From: Saccharicrinis sp050589685 | GTDB taxonomy: Bacteria; Bacteroidota; Bacteroidia; Bacteroidales; Marinilabiliaceae | Length of the DNA: 64,000 nucleotides | Direction of reading: 5' to 3' | Assembly (NCBI RefSeq): GCF_050589685.1 | Contig: NZ_JBNGOS010000006.1 | Span: forward strand, 124,001-188,000 | Part shown: in pieces, positions 1 to 8,523 of the stretch | How positions within the stretch are numbered: position 1 is the first letter of the stretch | Layout: each line of letters opens with the position of its first letter | Translations under genes and position numbers: made by a program | Notes under the pieces: model-generated | What the model saw: only the letters and a program-made list of their open reading frames with translations | Databases searched by the model: none | Told to the model about the DNA's origin: nothing

Positions 1-147
1 ACCCACATCACCGTAACCCATATCATCCGCCATGATAAAAACAATATTAGGCTTATCATCTCTTTCACGGGTGCAACCAATATTTAAAGAGATTATGCAT
101 AACACCAGTAATGCACTTATATTTGTCGAGGTTAACTTTATTGGCAT
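1..147 (-). CDS. S1-family sulfatase, N-terminal part only (cut by window start)
   Basis: Only the first 49 codons are inside the window, reading off its left edge. The start is the ATG whose complement is at 145-147. A hydrophobic segment ends in a lipobox-like NIGC, so a surface or periplasmic lipoprotein is likely. Next comes the canonical first sulfatase block (KPNIVFIMADDMGYGDVG), whose paired Asp residues bind calcium in S1 sulfatases. The active-site CxPSR block lies outside, so substrate class and activity cannot be judged. The gene begins 15 bp after the stop of the upstream LamG gene and is probably co-transcribed with it. Confidence in the family is high because this block is distinctive. 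Confidence 0.88.
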   Translation of the reverse strand, partial: MPIKLTSTNISALLVLCIISLNIGCTRERDDKPNIVFIMADDMGYGDVG

Positions 148-162
148 ACTATTTTTGGGTTT

Positions 163-2205
163 TTACTTGGGATGTATAGTAATATTCACGGATTCCTTTT
201 TTTCCAGAAAAAGGAAAACGACAAGCTTATCAGCTTCAAGTTCATGAACTATGCTTGTTTTTGCTTCTTTTAATGGTTTGCCGTTCAGCATAACAGCAGC
301 TTTATCTGCATTCCAGTTTTTAATAATAAAAGCAGGATTACAAATCGGATTCTGTTGACTCCCTGCCAGGCAGAGTTCAAGTTTCTGTGTTTTTGTGTAT
401 TTACTTTCCAACCGGTAGCATTTTTCGCTCTTATCATAGCCATTGGAGACATAATCTCCGCCTTTAACGGAAATTTCAGGAGCATAAGCCCAGGAACGGC
501 CAAAACTTATCAGTTCATGCATGTTCATATCGTTCATGCCATACAGACCAAACCAGAACAGGCGGTTTCCCTTTTTGTGAATAACCGGATCGGAACACGG
601 GGAACTCATAAAATGACTGGGACGGTCCACGGTTTTAGCCCACCTGCCATCACTTCGTGCCTGATTCACCGGAAAATGATTATATCCTCCGTTAATCCAT
701 CTTACGCTCATCCGATTTCCGGGCTCAAAACAGATATAGGGTTTATTTTTAGCTTTAAAATTAAATTGCTGAATAGTATTATCCCCCTTCCAGTTAGTGG
801 GCTTCTTATTTTCATCTACCGAAACAGGGCAGGTATAATAATCATAGTCTGCAACGGTCACATAATTATCTTTCACGACCTCTTCGCTTCGCTGACCGGG
901 CTGCGTAAGCGGCAGCGATTCCTGTAACTGTACCGGATGCCCGGCACTGCCTTTGTTCCACGAAACTTTTCTAATGGCCGAACCATCAGGATAGATGTAA
1001 TAATACTCATCTACCCAACACTCCCAGCCGGTTTTAGGGTCGGGCTTCCAGGTGTGGTCGTGAGCACTCACAGGAGCATAGCGCCAATGAACTACTGCTC
1101 TGGCTTCTGTATTTTCGATGATTCTCACGTGTGAGAAACGACAGTGTCGGTCCTGCATATGTTCGAAACAACCTTCAATATCATTTTTTCCGTTGCCCCA
1201 GGTTTCGAGGCTCTGATCGGCCATCCAGTTTTCATTTTCCGAAACCCAGCAAGGACCATACCTGATTCCCCGCCAGAAAATAAACTTAACAGGATTATTT
1301 TCAAAACATACCACAATATCCGGATCCTGATCAACAGGCCAGAGAAGATCCCACCCCGGGTAATAGTTCAGCTTTGTGTAAAATGCCCCAAAACGATTGG
1401 GGTTATTTTCAACTACAGGTAGTCTTCGTACCTCAATATCAGGATCAACTATCTCATATTTTATAAAATTGCCCTTGATATGGTCAGCAGTTAATGCCGT
1501 ATCAAATATTTTAATTTCATCAATAATACCATCCAATCCGTAATAAGCCGGGATTGTTCCCCAGGTCCGGATTGTGTTGCTTGGTCTTAAAGGCTCCGGC
1601 ACCATTCCAAGGATACAATTTGTTTTTTTAGGAAAAGTTATCGAGCCTTCAATCTTCCTTGAGGACACAAGTTCACCGTTTACATATAGTTTAATATCCT
1701 TTTGTGCGGTATAAACACCGGTGATGTGCATCCATTTGCGGAGTGGTATGGTCACATGGGCGCTCGTAGTGGACATCCATTTTTCGCTAATGGCGGTTTC
1801 AAAAGAAACTTGTCCGTGAGGGCCAATCAGAAGACGATAACCCTTTACTTCGTTGGATTCGGTAGTAACTACCGGACACCAATTCAATGGATATTCGCCC
1901 AAAGCAACCCATGCCTCTATGGTTAGTTTGGAGCCTGGTTCTTGAATATATTTTTCCTTACGGACAATTCTTGTAGTAAATCCATCAAGCCTTAATCCCT
2001 GACCTTTTATTCCCGGTGCGGTTGCGAAATTTCCTTCCAGGGTATCGGCGATACCACTTTCAGCTTCAATGACGGTCCTGTTTTTTATTTCGCTAAAATC
2101 CCAGGATGATATAGGAACAGCATCCTGTGCAACCGATGCTAACTGAATCAGGACTGTAAGAAAAAATGACAATATTCCGCTTTTCATTAAAATTCGCATA
2201 ATCAA
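163..2205 (-). CDS. Secreted LamG-domain protein, possible glycan-active enzyme or binding protein
   Basis: This 680-residue protein starts with a signal peptide (cleavage near SVAQ, about residue 27; the third Met at residue 7 is an equally good start). Residues of about 60-240 look like a LamG/concanavalin-type jelly roll: KLTIEAWV, KWMHITGVYT, LYVNGELV and GIIDEIKIFDTAL. The remaining 430 residues are rich in Trp, Tyr and His (for example VCFENNPVKFIFWRG and AVVHWRYAPV). They resemble a beta-rich catalytic or binding domain that I cannot assign to a named GH or PL family. LamG domains in such loci usually bind or cleave glycans. The gene follows a strong terminator hairpin after the GH95 gene and precedes a sulfatase by 15 bp, so LamG and sulfatase may form their own small transcript. 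Substrate is unknown. Confidence 0.8.
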   Translation of the reverse strand: MIMRILMKSGILSFFLTVLIQLASVAQDAVPISSWDFSEIKNRTVIEAESGIADTLEGNFATAPGIKGQGLRLDGFTTRIVRKEKYIQEPGSKLTIEAWVALGEYPLNWCPVVTTESNEVKGYRLLIGPHGQVSFETAISEKWMSTTSAHVTIPLRKWMHITGVYTAQKDIKLYVNGELVSSRKIEGSITFPKKTNCILGMVPEPLRPSNTIRTWGTIPAYYGLDGIIDEIKIFDTALTADHIKGNFIKYEIVDPDIEVRRLPVVENNPNRFGAFYTKLNYYPGWDLLWPVDQDPDIVVCFENNPVKFIFWRGIRYGPCWVSENENWMADQSLETWGNGKNDIEGCFEHMQDRHCRFSHVRIIENTEARAVVHWRYAPVSAHDHTWKPDPKTGWECWVDEYYYIYPDGSAIRKVSWNKGSAGHPVQLQESLPLTQPGQRSEEVVKDNYVTVADYDYYTCPVSVDENKKPTNWKGDNTIQQFNFKAKNKPYICFEPGNRMSVRWINGGYNHFPVNQARSDGRWAKTVDRPSHFMSSPCSDPVIHKKGNRLFWFGLYGMNDMNMHELISFGRSWAYAPEISVKGGDYVSNGYDKSEKCYRLESKYTKTQKLELCLAGSQQNPICNPAFIIKNWNADKAAVMLNGKPLKEAKTSIVHELEADKLVVFLFLEKKESVNITIHPK

Positions 2206-2224
2206 GTTTTAAGATATACGTGAT

Positions 2225-2273
2225 AAAAACAAAACCTATTGAAGTTGCTGTCAATAGGTTTTGTTGTTTTTTT
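2225..2273. terminator. Bidirectional rho-independent terminator between GH95 and LamG genes
   Basis: Perfect 14-bp arms ACAAAACCTATTGA (2229-2242) and TCAATAGGTTTTGT (2251-2264) enclose an 8-nt loop. On the minus strand the stem is followed by TTTTT (complement of 2225-2229), and on the plus strand by TGTTTTTTT (2266-2273). It sits 42 bp after the GH95 stop and 24 bp before the LamG start, so it should end or attenuate the left-arm message. Confidence 0.85.
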
Positions 2274-2306
2274 AATCACTTTTGTGGCTCGGCCGATTCG
2301 GAGTAC

Positions 2307-4769
2307 CTACTTCCTTACAACCTTGTACAATCCTCCTTTTACGGTTTTGAATTCAATAGAACCATCTGCTTTGGTTTTTGTAGCAACCCGTTTCCCGTCT
2401 TTGGTTATTGTAAATTTTCCTCCGGCATCAATCCTGCAGATGTTTCCTGATTTTGACAGGACGTCCACTGATGAAACCTTGTTGTTTTGCCATTTCATAT
2501 TCAGCTCGAAACCTCCACGGGCACATACGCCGTCAAATGCGCCTTCTTTCCATTCGTCGGGAAGAGCGGGCAGCAAGTCGATTACACCTTCGTGGGATTG
2601 AACCAACATTTCGGTGATACCGGCCGAAGCACCCATTGTACCGTCAATTTGAAGTGGGGTGCCGCACTTGGCAAAGAATTGAGGATAGCATTGTTCTTTC
2701 AAATAGCCCTTGAATATTTTATTGGCGCGGTTGCCATCGTAAAGGCGTGCCCAAAGCGCCATTTTCCACACACGTGACCATCCCGAAGCTCCGTCGCCGC
2801 GAAGTTCCAGAACTTTCTTGACCCCATCAATATATTCCGGTGTGCGTTTGGCTGATATCACATTTCCGGGATACAAACCGTATAAATGCGAGTTGTGGCG
2901 GTGATTGGGCTCCATTTGTTCGAAATCTTCGGTCCACTCCTGCAAGGTGCCGTCTCTTCCAATTTGAGGTGGCGCCAACCTACCACGGGCAGCGGATACT
3001 TTGTCCGCAAAATCAGTATTTAACCCCAATGTTTTTTCTGTTTCAAGGTAATAACCAAACAAATCCGTAAGAATCTGAATATCGATGGATGCTCCGTAGC
3101 AAATGGTTGTGAAATACCAGAAACCGGTTACTTCATCGAAAAAGTATTCATATCCGGGGCCTTTGGGAGGATTCTCAGGTGAGGTGGACGGGTTGGTTAC
3201 CAGGTATTTTCCCTGTGGGTCTTCAATCAAGAAGTCGAGGAAAAACTGCACAGCACCTTTCATCAACGGATAAATTTCTTCCAGGTATTCCTTGTCCTGA
3301 TTAAACATGTAATGCTCGTACAACTGGTTGGTTAACCACGCACCTCCCACGGTGAATGTCCCCCAGCATGGTCCGTCCATAGGTGCAGCAACGCGCCATA
3401 AATCGGTATTTTGGTGGAATACCCAACCACGCGCTCCGTAATGTTCTTTTGCCACCTTTGCACCCTCGTCGGTTAATTCCTTCACCATGGTAATCAGTGG
3501 CTCCATTAGTTCCGGCAGGTTTCCGGTTTCGGCGTGCCAGTAATTCATTTCGGTATTGATGTTGGTGGTGTATTTGGAATCCCAGGCAGGGTTGACTTTG
3601 TCGTTCCAGATTCCTTGCAGATTGGCAGGTTGCGTTCCTTCTCTCGACGAACCTATTAAGGCATAACGTCCGAAGTTGTAACAAAGTGCGGCAAGGTTAG
3701 GGTCCGAATTGTCCACATTTTCCAGCATTCTTTTATCAGTAGGTTTAAACGATTGTTCTGTTGTTGGAAGCTCCAACTTAACACGCTCAAAATATTTCTG
3801 ATAATCAACTACTGCGGCATCTCTCATCTCTTTGTAGGATTTGCCTTCCACTTGCTTCAGGTAGTTTTTTACACGTGCCACCTGGTCAGCACTCACGTCT
3901 TTGTAGTTTACAAAGTTGGTGGCAGCGGCAATGACAAAGGTAACGGCATCGGCATTTTCAACGATTATATAATCGTTTTCCGTTTTTATCCTTCCTCCTT
4001 CGTGTAAGGCTTTTAGTTCTGTACGGTGCTTGAGTTTCCCTTCAACCCCCAAATAATCGGTCGATTTTCCATTTACGGTTAGTCCGTTTTGGCCAACCAT
4101 ATCCATGGTAAAATAATCGGTCCCGTAGTTTGAGTGGGACATATTGCGCACGCCACGGAGCTGCGCTTTAAAAGTCAGGCTCCCGGGCTTATCGGCAGTC
4201 ATATGCACCAAAACAACCTGGTCAGGCTCCGAAGTAAGCACCTCGCGATGAAAAGTTACGGTACCAACGGTATATTCCACACTAGTGATCCCTGTTTCCA
4301 GATCGAGCCAACGTTTATAGTCAGCTACGGTTTCTTCCGTCTGGTTGTCGAACATCAGCACCAGATTGGCTAGTGGCTGGTATTTTTGTTGTTCAACGGG
4401 GTAGCCCATCAGTTTGCGGCCAAAAAGTTTGTGTCCTTTAATGGGTTCACCTTCAAAAATAAGCCGCTGAATTTCGGGCAAGGCCTCAGCACCCCCTTTT
4501 ACAACCGTGGAGTAAGGCCCTCCCGACCAATAAGTATCTTCGTTAAGCTGAACGGTTTCTTCGCCATATTTACCGAATGCCATGGCACCCAAACGTCCGT
4601 TTCCAACCGGAAGTGCTTCTTCCCATTGTTTTGCCGGGCTATCGTACCACAACAAAGTTGCCGGGTCGAATTTCTTTTCGTCGATTTGAGATGGAATATC
4701 CACCTTTTGAGCGAACAGGCCTAAAGAAAATCCGGTTGTCAGAAATGCTAATGCTATTAATGTTTTCAT
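2307..4769 (-). CDS. GH95 exo-glycosidase (alpha-L-fucosidase or alpha-L-galactosidase)
   Basis: An 820-residue protein with signal peptide (cleavage near LFAQ, residue 21), close to the usual GH95 length. It opens with the hallmark LLWYDSPAKQWEEALPVGNG and QLNEDTYWSGGP. The (alpha/alpha)6 catalytic core has the Asn pair in TNINTEMNYW (N403, N405), the PSTSPEN Glu (E532), NHRHNSHLYGLYPG and QIDGTMG (D710), and a C-terminal beta domain. GH95 enzymes are inverting exo-enzymes that remove 1,2-linked alpha-L-fucose; some members prefer alpha-L-galactose, and I cannot separate the two by eye. It is 22 bp downstream of GH31 in the same operon. An intact copy here contrasts with the dead GH95 fragment at 62870. 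Confidence 0.93.
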   Translation of the reverse strand: MKTLIALAFLTTGFSLGLFAQKVDIPSQIDEKKFDPATLLWYDSPAKQWEEALPVGNGRLGAMAFGKYGEETVQLNEDTYWSGGPYSTVVKGGAEALPEIQRLIFEGEPIKGHKLFGRKLMGYPVEQQKYQPLANLVLMFDNQTEETVADYKRWLDLETGITSVEYTVGTVTFHREVLTSEPDQVVLVHMTADKPGSLTFKAQLRGVRNMSHSNYGTDYFTMDMVGQNGLTVNGKSTDYLGVEGKLKHRTELKALHEGGRIKTENDYIIVENADAVTFVIAAATNFVNYKDVSADQVARVKNYLKQVEGKSYKEMRDAAVVDYQKYFERVKLELPTTEQSFKPTDKRMLENVDNSDPNLAALCYNFGRYALIGSSREGTQPANLQGIWNDKVNPAWDSKYTTNINTEMNYWHAETGNLPELMEPLITMVKELTDEGAKVAKEHYGARGWVFHQNTDLWRVAAPMDGPCWGTFTVGGAWLTNQLYEHYMFNQDKEYLEEIYPLMKGAVQFFLDFLIEDPQGKYLVTNPSTSPENPPKGPGYEYFFDEVTGFWYFTTICYGASIDIQILTDLFGYYLETEKTLGLNTDFADKVSAARGRLAPPQIGRDGTLQEWTEDFEQMEPNHRHNSHLYGLYPGNVISAKRTPEYIDGVKKVLELRGDGASGWSRVWKMALWARLYDGNRANKIFKGYLKEQCYPQFFAKCGTPLQIDGTMGASAGITEMLVQSHEGVIDLLPALPDEWKEGAFDGVCARGGFELNMKWQNNKVSSVDVLSKSGNICRIDAGGKFTITKDGKRVATKTKADGSIEFKTVKGGLYKVVRK

Positions 4770-4791
4770 GGTTGTTGATTTACGCGTTGAT

Positions 4792-6837
4792 TTAATTCAG
4801 CTTAAAATCCAGATCGTTTCTTGTAAATACCGGAATATTTTCAATGCTTACTTTCACCTGGATGGTTTGCCCCCCTTTATATGTTTTTCCAGATAAGGCA
4901 TCTTTCCATTTGGAGCCTTCGGGCAGATATAACGATCTGGATGTTGCACCCGCATCGGTAACCGGGGCAACCAAGATATCAGGTCCAAACATGTATTGGT
5001 CTTCGATGGTATAACAGGTTTCATCTTTAGGGAAATCGAAGAATAGGGGTCGCATAACGGGTGTTCCTTTTTCTGAAGCAATGTCCATGTGTTTTTGGAT
5101 GTAAGGGCGCAATCTCTCGCGAACATGCAGATAGTGCGTCATTATTTCCTGTGCTTTGTCTCCAAAACTCCAGACTTCATTGGGCGAGCCTGTGTGGGTA
5201 ATCTGCCCTTCTAAAAGAACCCTTGGCGAATTGAAACCATGAATGCGCATTACCGGGCAAAAAGTACCATATTGGAACCAACGTAGAAGTACTTCTTTGT
5301 ATTCGTCAGATTCAGGTTTTCCGTAAAAACCACCAATGTCGGTATTCCACCATGGAATTCCACACAAGCCAATGTTTAATCCTGCTTTAATCTGTCTTTT
5401 TAAAGTTGGGAAATCACCTGAAATATCGCCCGACCATAGCAAAGTGCCAAACCTCTGACTGCCAATCCATCCGCTACGGATAAGGTTAATGATTTCGGTT
5501 TGCCCACTTTCTATTTGCCCGTCGTAAATAGTCTTGGCAAAATAGTATGGGTAAAGGCACGAAACCTCTTCGCCATTGCCAAGATAGTACCTAATATTGT
5601 TGTACTCAAGCGGTTCGATCTCGGGTTCGGCTTCATCCATCCAGAACATGCGTACACCCAGGTCCCAGTAATTTTTTTTGAGTTTTGTCCAAAGGGCTTT
5701 TCGCGCTCCCGGATGCGTTACGTCAAGATAGGTAAGATCGTCGTTTGCCTGGAGAAAAAGATTTACTCCGTGTTCCGGGCGAATGGTGAAATTATTTTTT
5801 TTGAACTCGGTATAATTCTCGCTGTTTTCGGCCAATGTGGGCCACACCGATACCAGCAATTTAATCCCCAGGCTGTCCAATTCCTGAATCATGGCTTTGG
5901 GATCTGGCCACAGTTCCTCGTTAAATTTCCAGTCCCCGGTAACCGGCCAGTGGTAGAAATCGGCAACGATAACCGAAAGAGGGAGGTTGCGTTTTTTGTA
6001 TTCGCGAGCCACTGAAAGCAAATCGTCCTGCGAATAATAGCGGAGCTTCGATTGCCAGAAACCCGTTGCGTACTCAGGCATCTTAGGCGATTTTCCGGTG
6101 AGGTCTGCGTAGTGGGAGACCAGATCGGAAGGGGTATCGCCGGGAAATATCACATAATCGATTTGTTTGGTGTATTCCGCAAAAAAACTGGTGTGTGTTT
6201 TGGATAATTCTGCACGGCCAACGGCTGGATTATTCCATATAAAACCATAGCCTTTACTCGAAAGTAAAAAGGGAATTGAAATCTGCGTGTTTTTTTGTGC
6301 CAGCTCCAAAACCGTTCCTTTCAGATCGAGGCAATCGTTGGGGTATTGTCCCATACCATACAGATGTTCGTCTTTTTCTGCATCGAAAGTCACTTTAGTT
6401 TTAAAATGGTCGCTTCCTTTGCTTTCCCATTGCCTTGCAAATTGAGGATGATGGTGGTGAATAGCTTCACGCAAAAGCACTTCGCCTTTGTCGTTTAAAT
6501 AGGTAATTCTTCCTTTACGTGCCTGAATCTCAGCCCTGATTTTACCATTCTTAACTACCGCTTTGGATTTTTCAATGGTTATTTCAAGTTGAACATCGGG
6601 TTGAGGTAACAGGTTCCAATCTTCGTCGGTAATCCTCAGACTTTTGGAGCCTCTAAAACGCAGGGCATCCGGACCAAAAGCATCCATCCAATACAGCTCA
6701 CCTTCGTCTTCCCACTGAAGGCGATTGGCAAATTTTGTAAACGGACCGGCTTTTTCCTGTGCGAAGATGTTTCCTGGTGCAATGAATAAAATCGCAATTG
6801 CTAAAGTGAGTACTATGCTTATTCTATTAGTTTTCAT
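4792..6837 (-). CDS. GH31 alpha-glycosidase (alpha-xylosidase/glucosidase type)
   Basis: 681 residues with a signal peptide ending near IFAQ (residue 27). The N-terminal beta-sandwich (about 35-230) includes a galactose-mutarotase-like part with HLYGMGQ. The TIM barrel follows, starting at GFWQSKLRYYSQ. The nucleophile lies in MFWMDEAEPE (D401) and the acid/base is probably D471 in LWSGDISGDF, followed by GIPWWNTDIGGF. The DEAEPE form is common in alpha-xylosidase-like and related GH31 enzymes, but specificity in this family varies widely (xylose, glucose, galactose). It lies in the operon between the M28 peptidase and GH95. A role in clipping alpha-linked side chains is inference. Confidence 0.92.
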   Translation of the reverse strand: MKTNRISIVLTLAIAILFIAPGNIFAQEKAGPFTKFANRLQWEDEGELYWMDAFGPDALRFRGSKSLRITDEDWNLLPQPDVQLEITIEKSKAVVKNGKIRAEIQARKGRITYLNDKGEVLLREAIHHHHPQFARQWESKGSDHFKTKVTFDAEKDEHLYGMGQYPNDCLDLKGTVLELAQKNTQISIPFLLSSKGYGFIWNNPAVGRAELSKTHTSFFAEYTKQIDYVIFPGDTPSDLVSHYADLTGKSPKMPEYATGFWQSKLRYYSQDDLLSVAREYKKRNLPLSVIVADFYHWPVTGDWKFNEELWPDPKAMIQELDSLGIKLLVSVWPTLAENSENYTEFKKNNFTIRPEHGVNLFLQANDDLTYLDVTHPGARKALWTKLKKNYWDLGVRMFWMDEAEPEIEPLEYNNIRYYLGNGEEVSCLYPYYFAKTIYDGQIESGQTEIINLIRSGWIGSQRFGTLLWSGDISGDFPTLKRQIKAGLNIGLCGIPWWNTDIGGFYGKPESDEYKEVLLRWFQYGTFCPVMRIHGFNSPRVLLEGQITHTGSPNEVWSFGDKAQEIMTHYLHVRERLRPYIQKHMDIASEKGTPVMRPLFFDFPKDETCYTIEDQYMFGPDILVAPVTDAGATSRSLYLPEGSKWKDALSGKTYKGGQTIQVKVSIENIPVFTRNDLDFKLN

Positions 6838-6878
6838 TTTTGCTGTTTTTTCAAGTAAAAATTAGTTTTTCAACAGAA

Positions 6879-8519
6879 TCATTCTGATTCCAGTATCTCG
6901 TTTAACCCTAGATAGGTGAGTTTTATAATATTGGTCATTTTCTCCAAATCAATATATTCAAGCTCGTCGTTTGGATAATGGTAATGGCGGTGCAAGCCGG
7001 TAAAAAGTGAAATTATTGGGATTTGCTCTGCCGCGAAAGGCACAAAATCGCTCCCTCCCTTAGGTTGTTCGCTGGGGAAAAAGCGGATATCAAGGTTAAG
7101 GTTGTTTGCTTCGTTTTGCTTTTGAAAAATTTTCTCGAAAATGGGGTATTGCTTCGTGTATTGCATTTTCAGGTAGGCTTCTGAATCGTCTTTTATCGAA
7201 GTTCTCCCAATCATATCCATATTAATATCGAGCACTATATTCAGATTATCGGGTATGTTTTTTACAAAATATTTCGAGCCCCACAAACCTTGTTCTTCGC
7301 CTGTCCAGGCAGCAAAAAGGATGGATTTAGCCGGTTTCTTGCCGCTTTCTTTTATCGCGCGGGCCAGCGTTAACATTCCCACCGTACCCGAAGCGTTATC
7401 GTCTGCACCGTTAAAAATAAAACCGTTGTATTTTCCTACGTGGTCGTAATGGCCGCCAATAACCACCACTTCGTCGGTATTTTCCCCTTCAATATAACCA
7501 AGTACGTTTCTTGCCCTGATTACTTTTTGGTCGTGGTTGATTTTAAACTGTAAACGCGAATCCTTAAGTTCATGGCTTGTAAACTTGGCCATATCGTAGT
7601 CCGGGTTTTGCAAGGTATTCAATATCCCGCCTTCATTTTTCAGGATAGATTCAGCAAAGTTTTTGTTTAATTGAATTACAGGTATTTCCTGTTTTGTTTC
7701 CCAGTTGGGCAGGAAAATCTTTTTCAGATAAAAATCGTCCTGTGGTTGGTCGCCTTCATAAAACTCATTGTCGGAAAACATGGGCAGGTTGGAAGGGTTT
7801 GCTGCCTTGAAAACATGACCGGGATTGTATTTTATAATGGCTATGGCACCCGCTTCACGGGCATTTTCAATTTTTGTTCTTTCCAGTTTATTTGTTGAAA
7901 GACTATTGTCTTTGTTCAGCGTTCTATAGTTTCTTGATTCTTGGTCGTTAATTCCTGCAAACCCGGTTAGGATAAAAGCGATTTTTCCTTTTAATTCAAC
8001 CTTTTTATAAGGATCGCATTTTAGGTCTTTGTTTTTTATTCCGTAACCAAGAAATACAATCGGCGCGTCAAATTCTAGCGATCCAATTCTACCCTGCACC
8101 TGATAATCAGCCCCTTCTGTCAGTTTTTTTATCCGGGTTGAAACTCCGTTTGATTGGGACCATCGGAGTTCGCTCTTTTTATTCCGTGTTTCGGTAATTA
8201 AGTCGAAATTCTGGAAGTAACTGCGGTAAAATTCAGGTTTCTTTCCTTGCAATCTAAACTCCCGGCTCATGCTTTTTTGCGTCATATCGCCAAGTGGTTT
8301 TATTCCATACATTTGAAAAACGCTGGCTATGTAATCTGCCGCCATATAGGCTCCCTTTGTCCCTACCTCGCGTCCCTCTGTCCAGTCGGAGGCGAGGAAT
8401 TTAAGTGGCGCTTCCACCGTTTCAATGGTAATAGCCTGCAAACCTTTATCTTGTCGGTTCTGAGCCGCCAGGTTTAATACGACTGCGACGAATAAAAATG
8501 CTGTGAGTATATTCTTCAT
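6879..8519 (-). CDS. M28-family zinc aminopeptidase with PA-type insert
   Basis: 546 residues with a signal peptide ending near LAAQ (residue 20). The middle part (about 140-310) resembles a protease-associated (PA) lid domain. The catalytic M28 domain follows, with di-zinc ligand blocks GGHYDHVG (H357), NGADDNASG (D373), WTGEEQG (E409/E410), DMIGR (D435) and a late HRHYHYPNDE histidine. M28 exopeptidases remove N-terminal residues from peptides in the periplasm or outside. Its place between two glycosidase genes suggests that the substrate carries protein (glycoprotein or proteoglycan), or that the peptidase trims peptide debris around it; that is inference. It lies 4 bp after the acetylesterase-GH27 gene and 41 bp before GH31. 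Confidence 0.92.
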   Translation of the reverse strand: MKNILTAFLFVAVVLNLAAQNRQDKGLQAITIETVEAPLKFLASDWTEGREVGTKGAYMAADYIASVFQMYGIKPLGDMTQKSMSREFRLQGKKPEFYRSYFQNFDLITETRNKKSELRWSQSNGVSTRIKKLTEGADYQVQGRIGSLEFDAPIVFLGYGIKNKDLKCDPYKKVELKGKIAFILTGFAGINDQESRNYRTLNKDNSLSTNKLERTKIENAREAGAIAIIKYNPGHVFKAANPSNLPMFSDNEFYEGDQPQDDFYLKKIFLPNWETKQEIPVIQLNKNFAESILKNEGGILNTLQNPDYDMAKFTSHELKDSRLQFKINHDQKVIRARNVLGYIEGENTDEVVVIGGHYDHVGKYNGFIFNGADDNASGTVGMLTLARAIKESGKKPAKSILFAAWTGEEQGLWGSKYFVKNIPDNLNIVLDINMDMIGRTSIKDDSEAYLKMQYTKQYPIFEKIFQKQNEANNLNLDIRFFPSEQPKGGSDFVPFAAEQIPIISLFTGLHRHYHYPNDELEYIDLEKMTNIIKLTYLGLNEILESE

Positions 8520-8523
8520 CTTT

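Noticed and set aside
355..927. 190-codon plus-strand frame over the LamG gene
   Set aside because: Shadow of the minus-strand gene; no signal or domain pattern.
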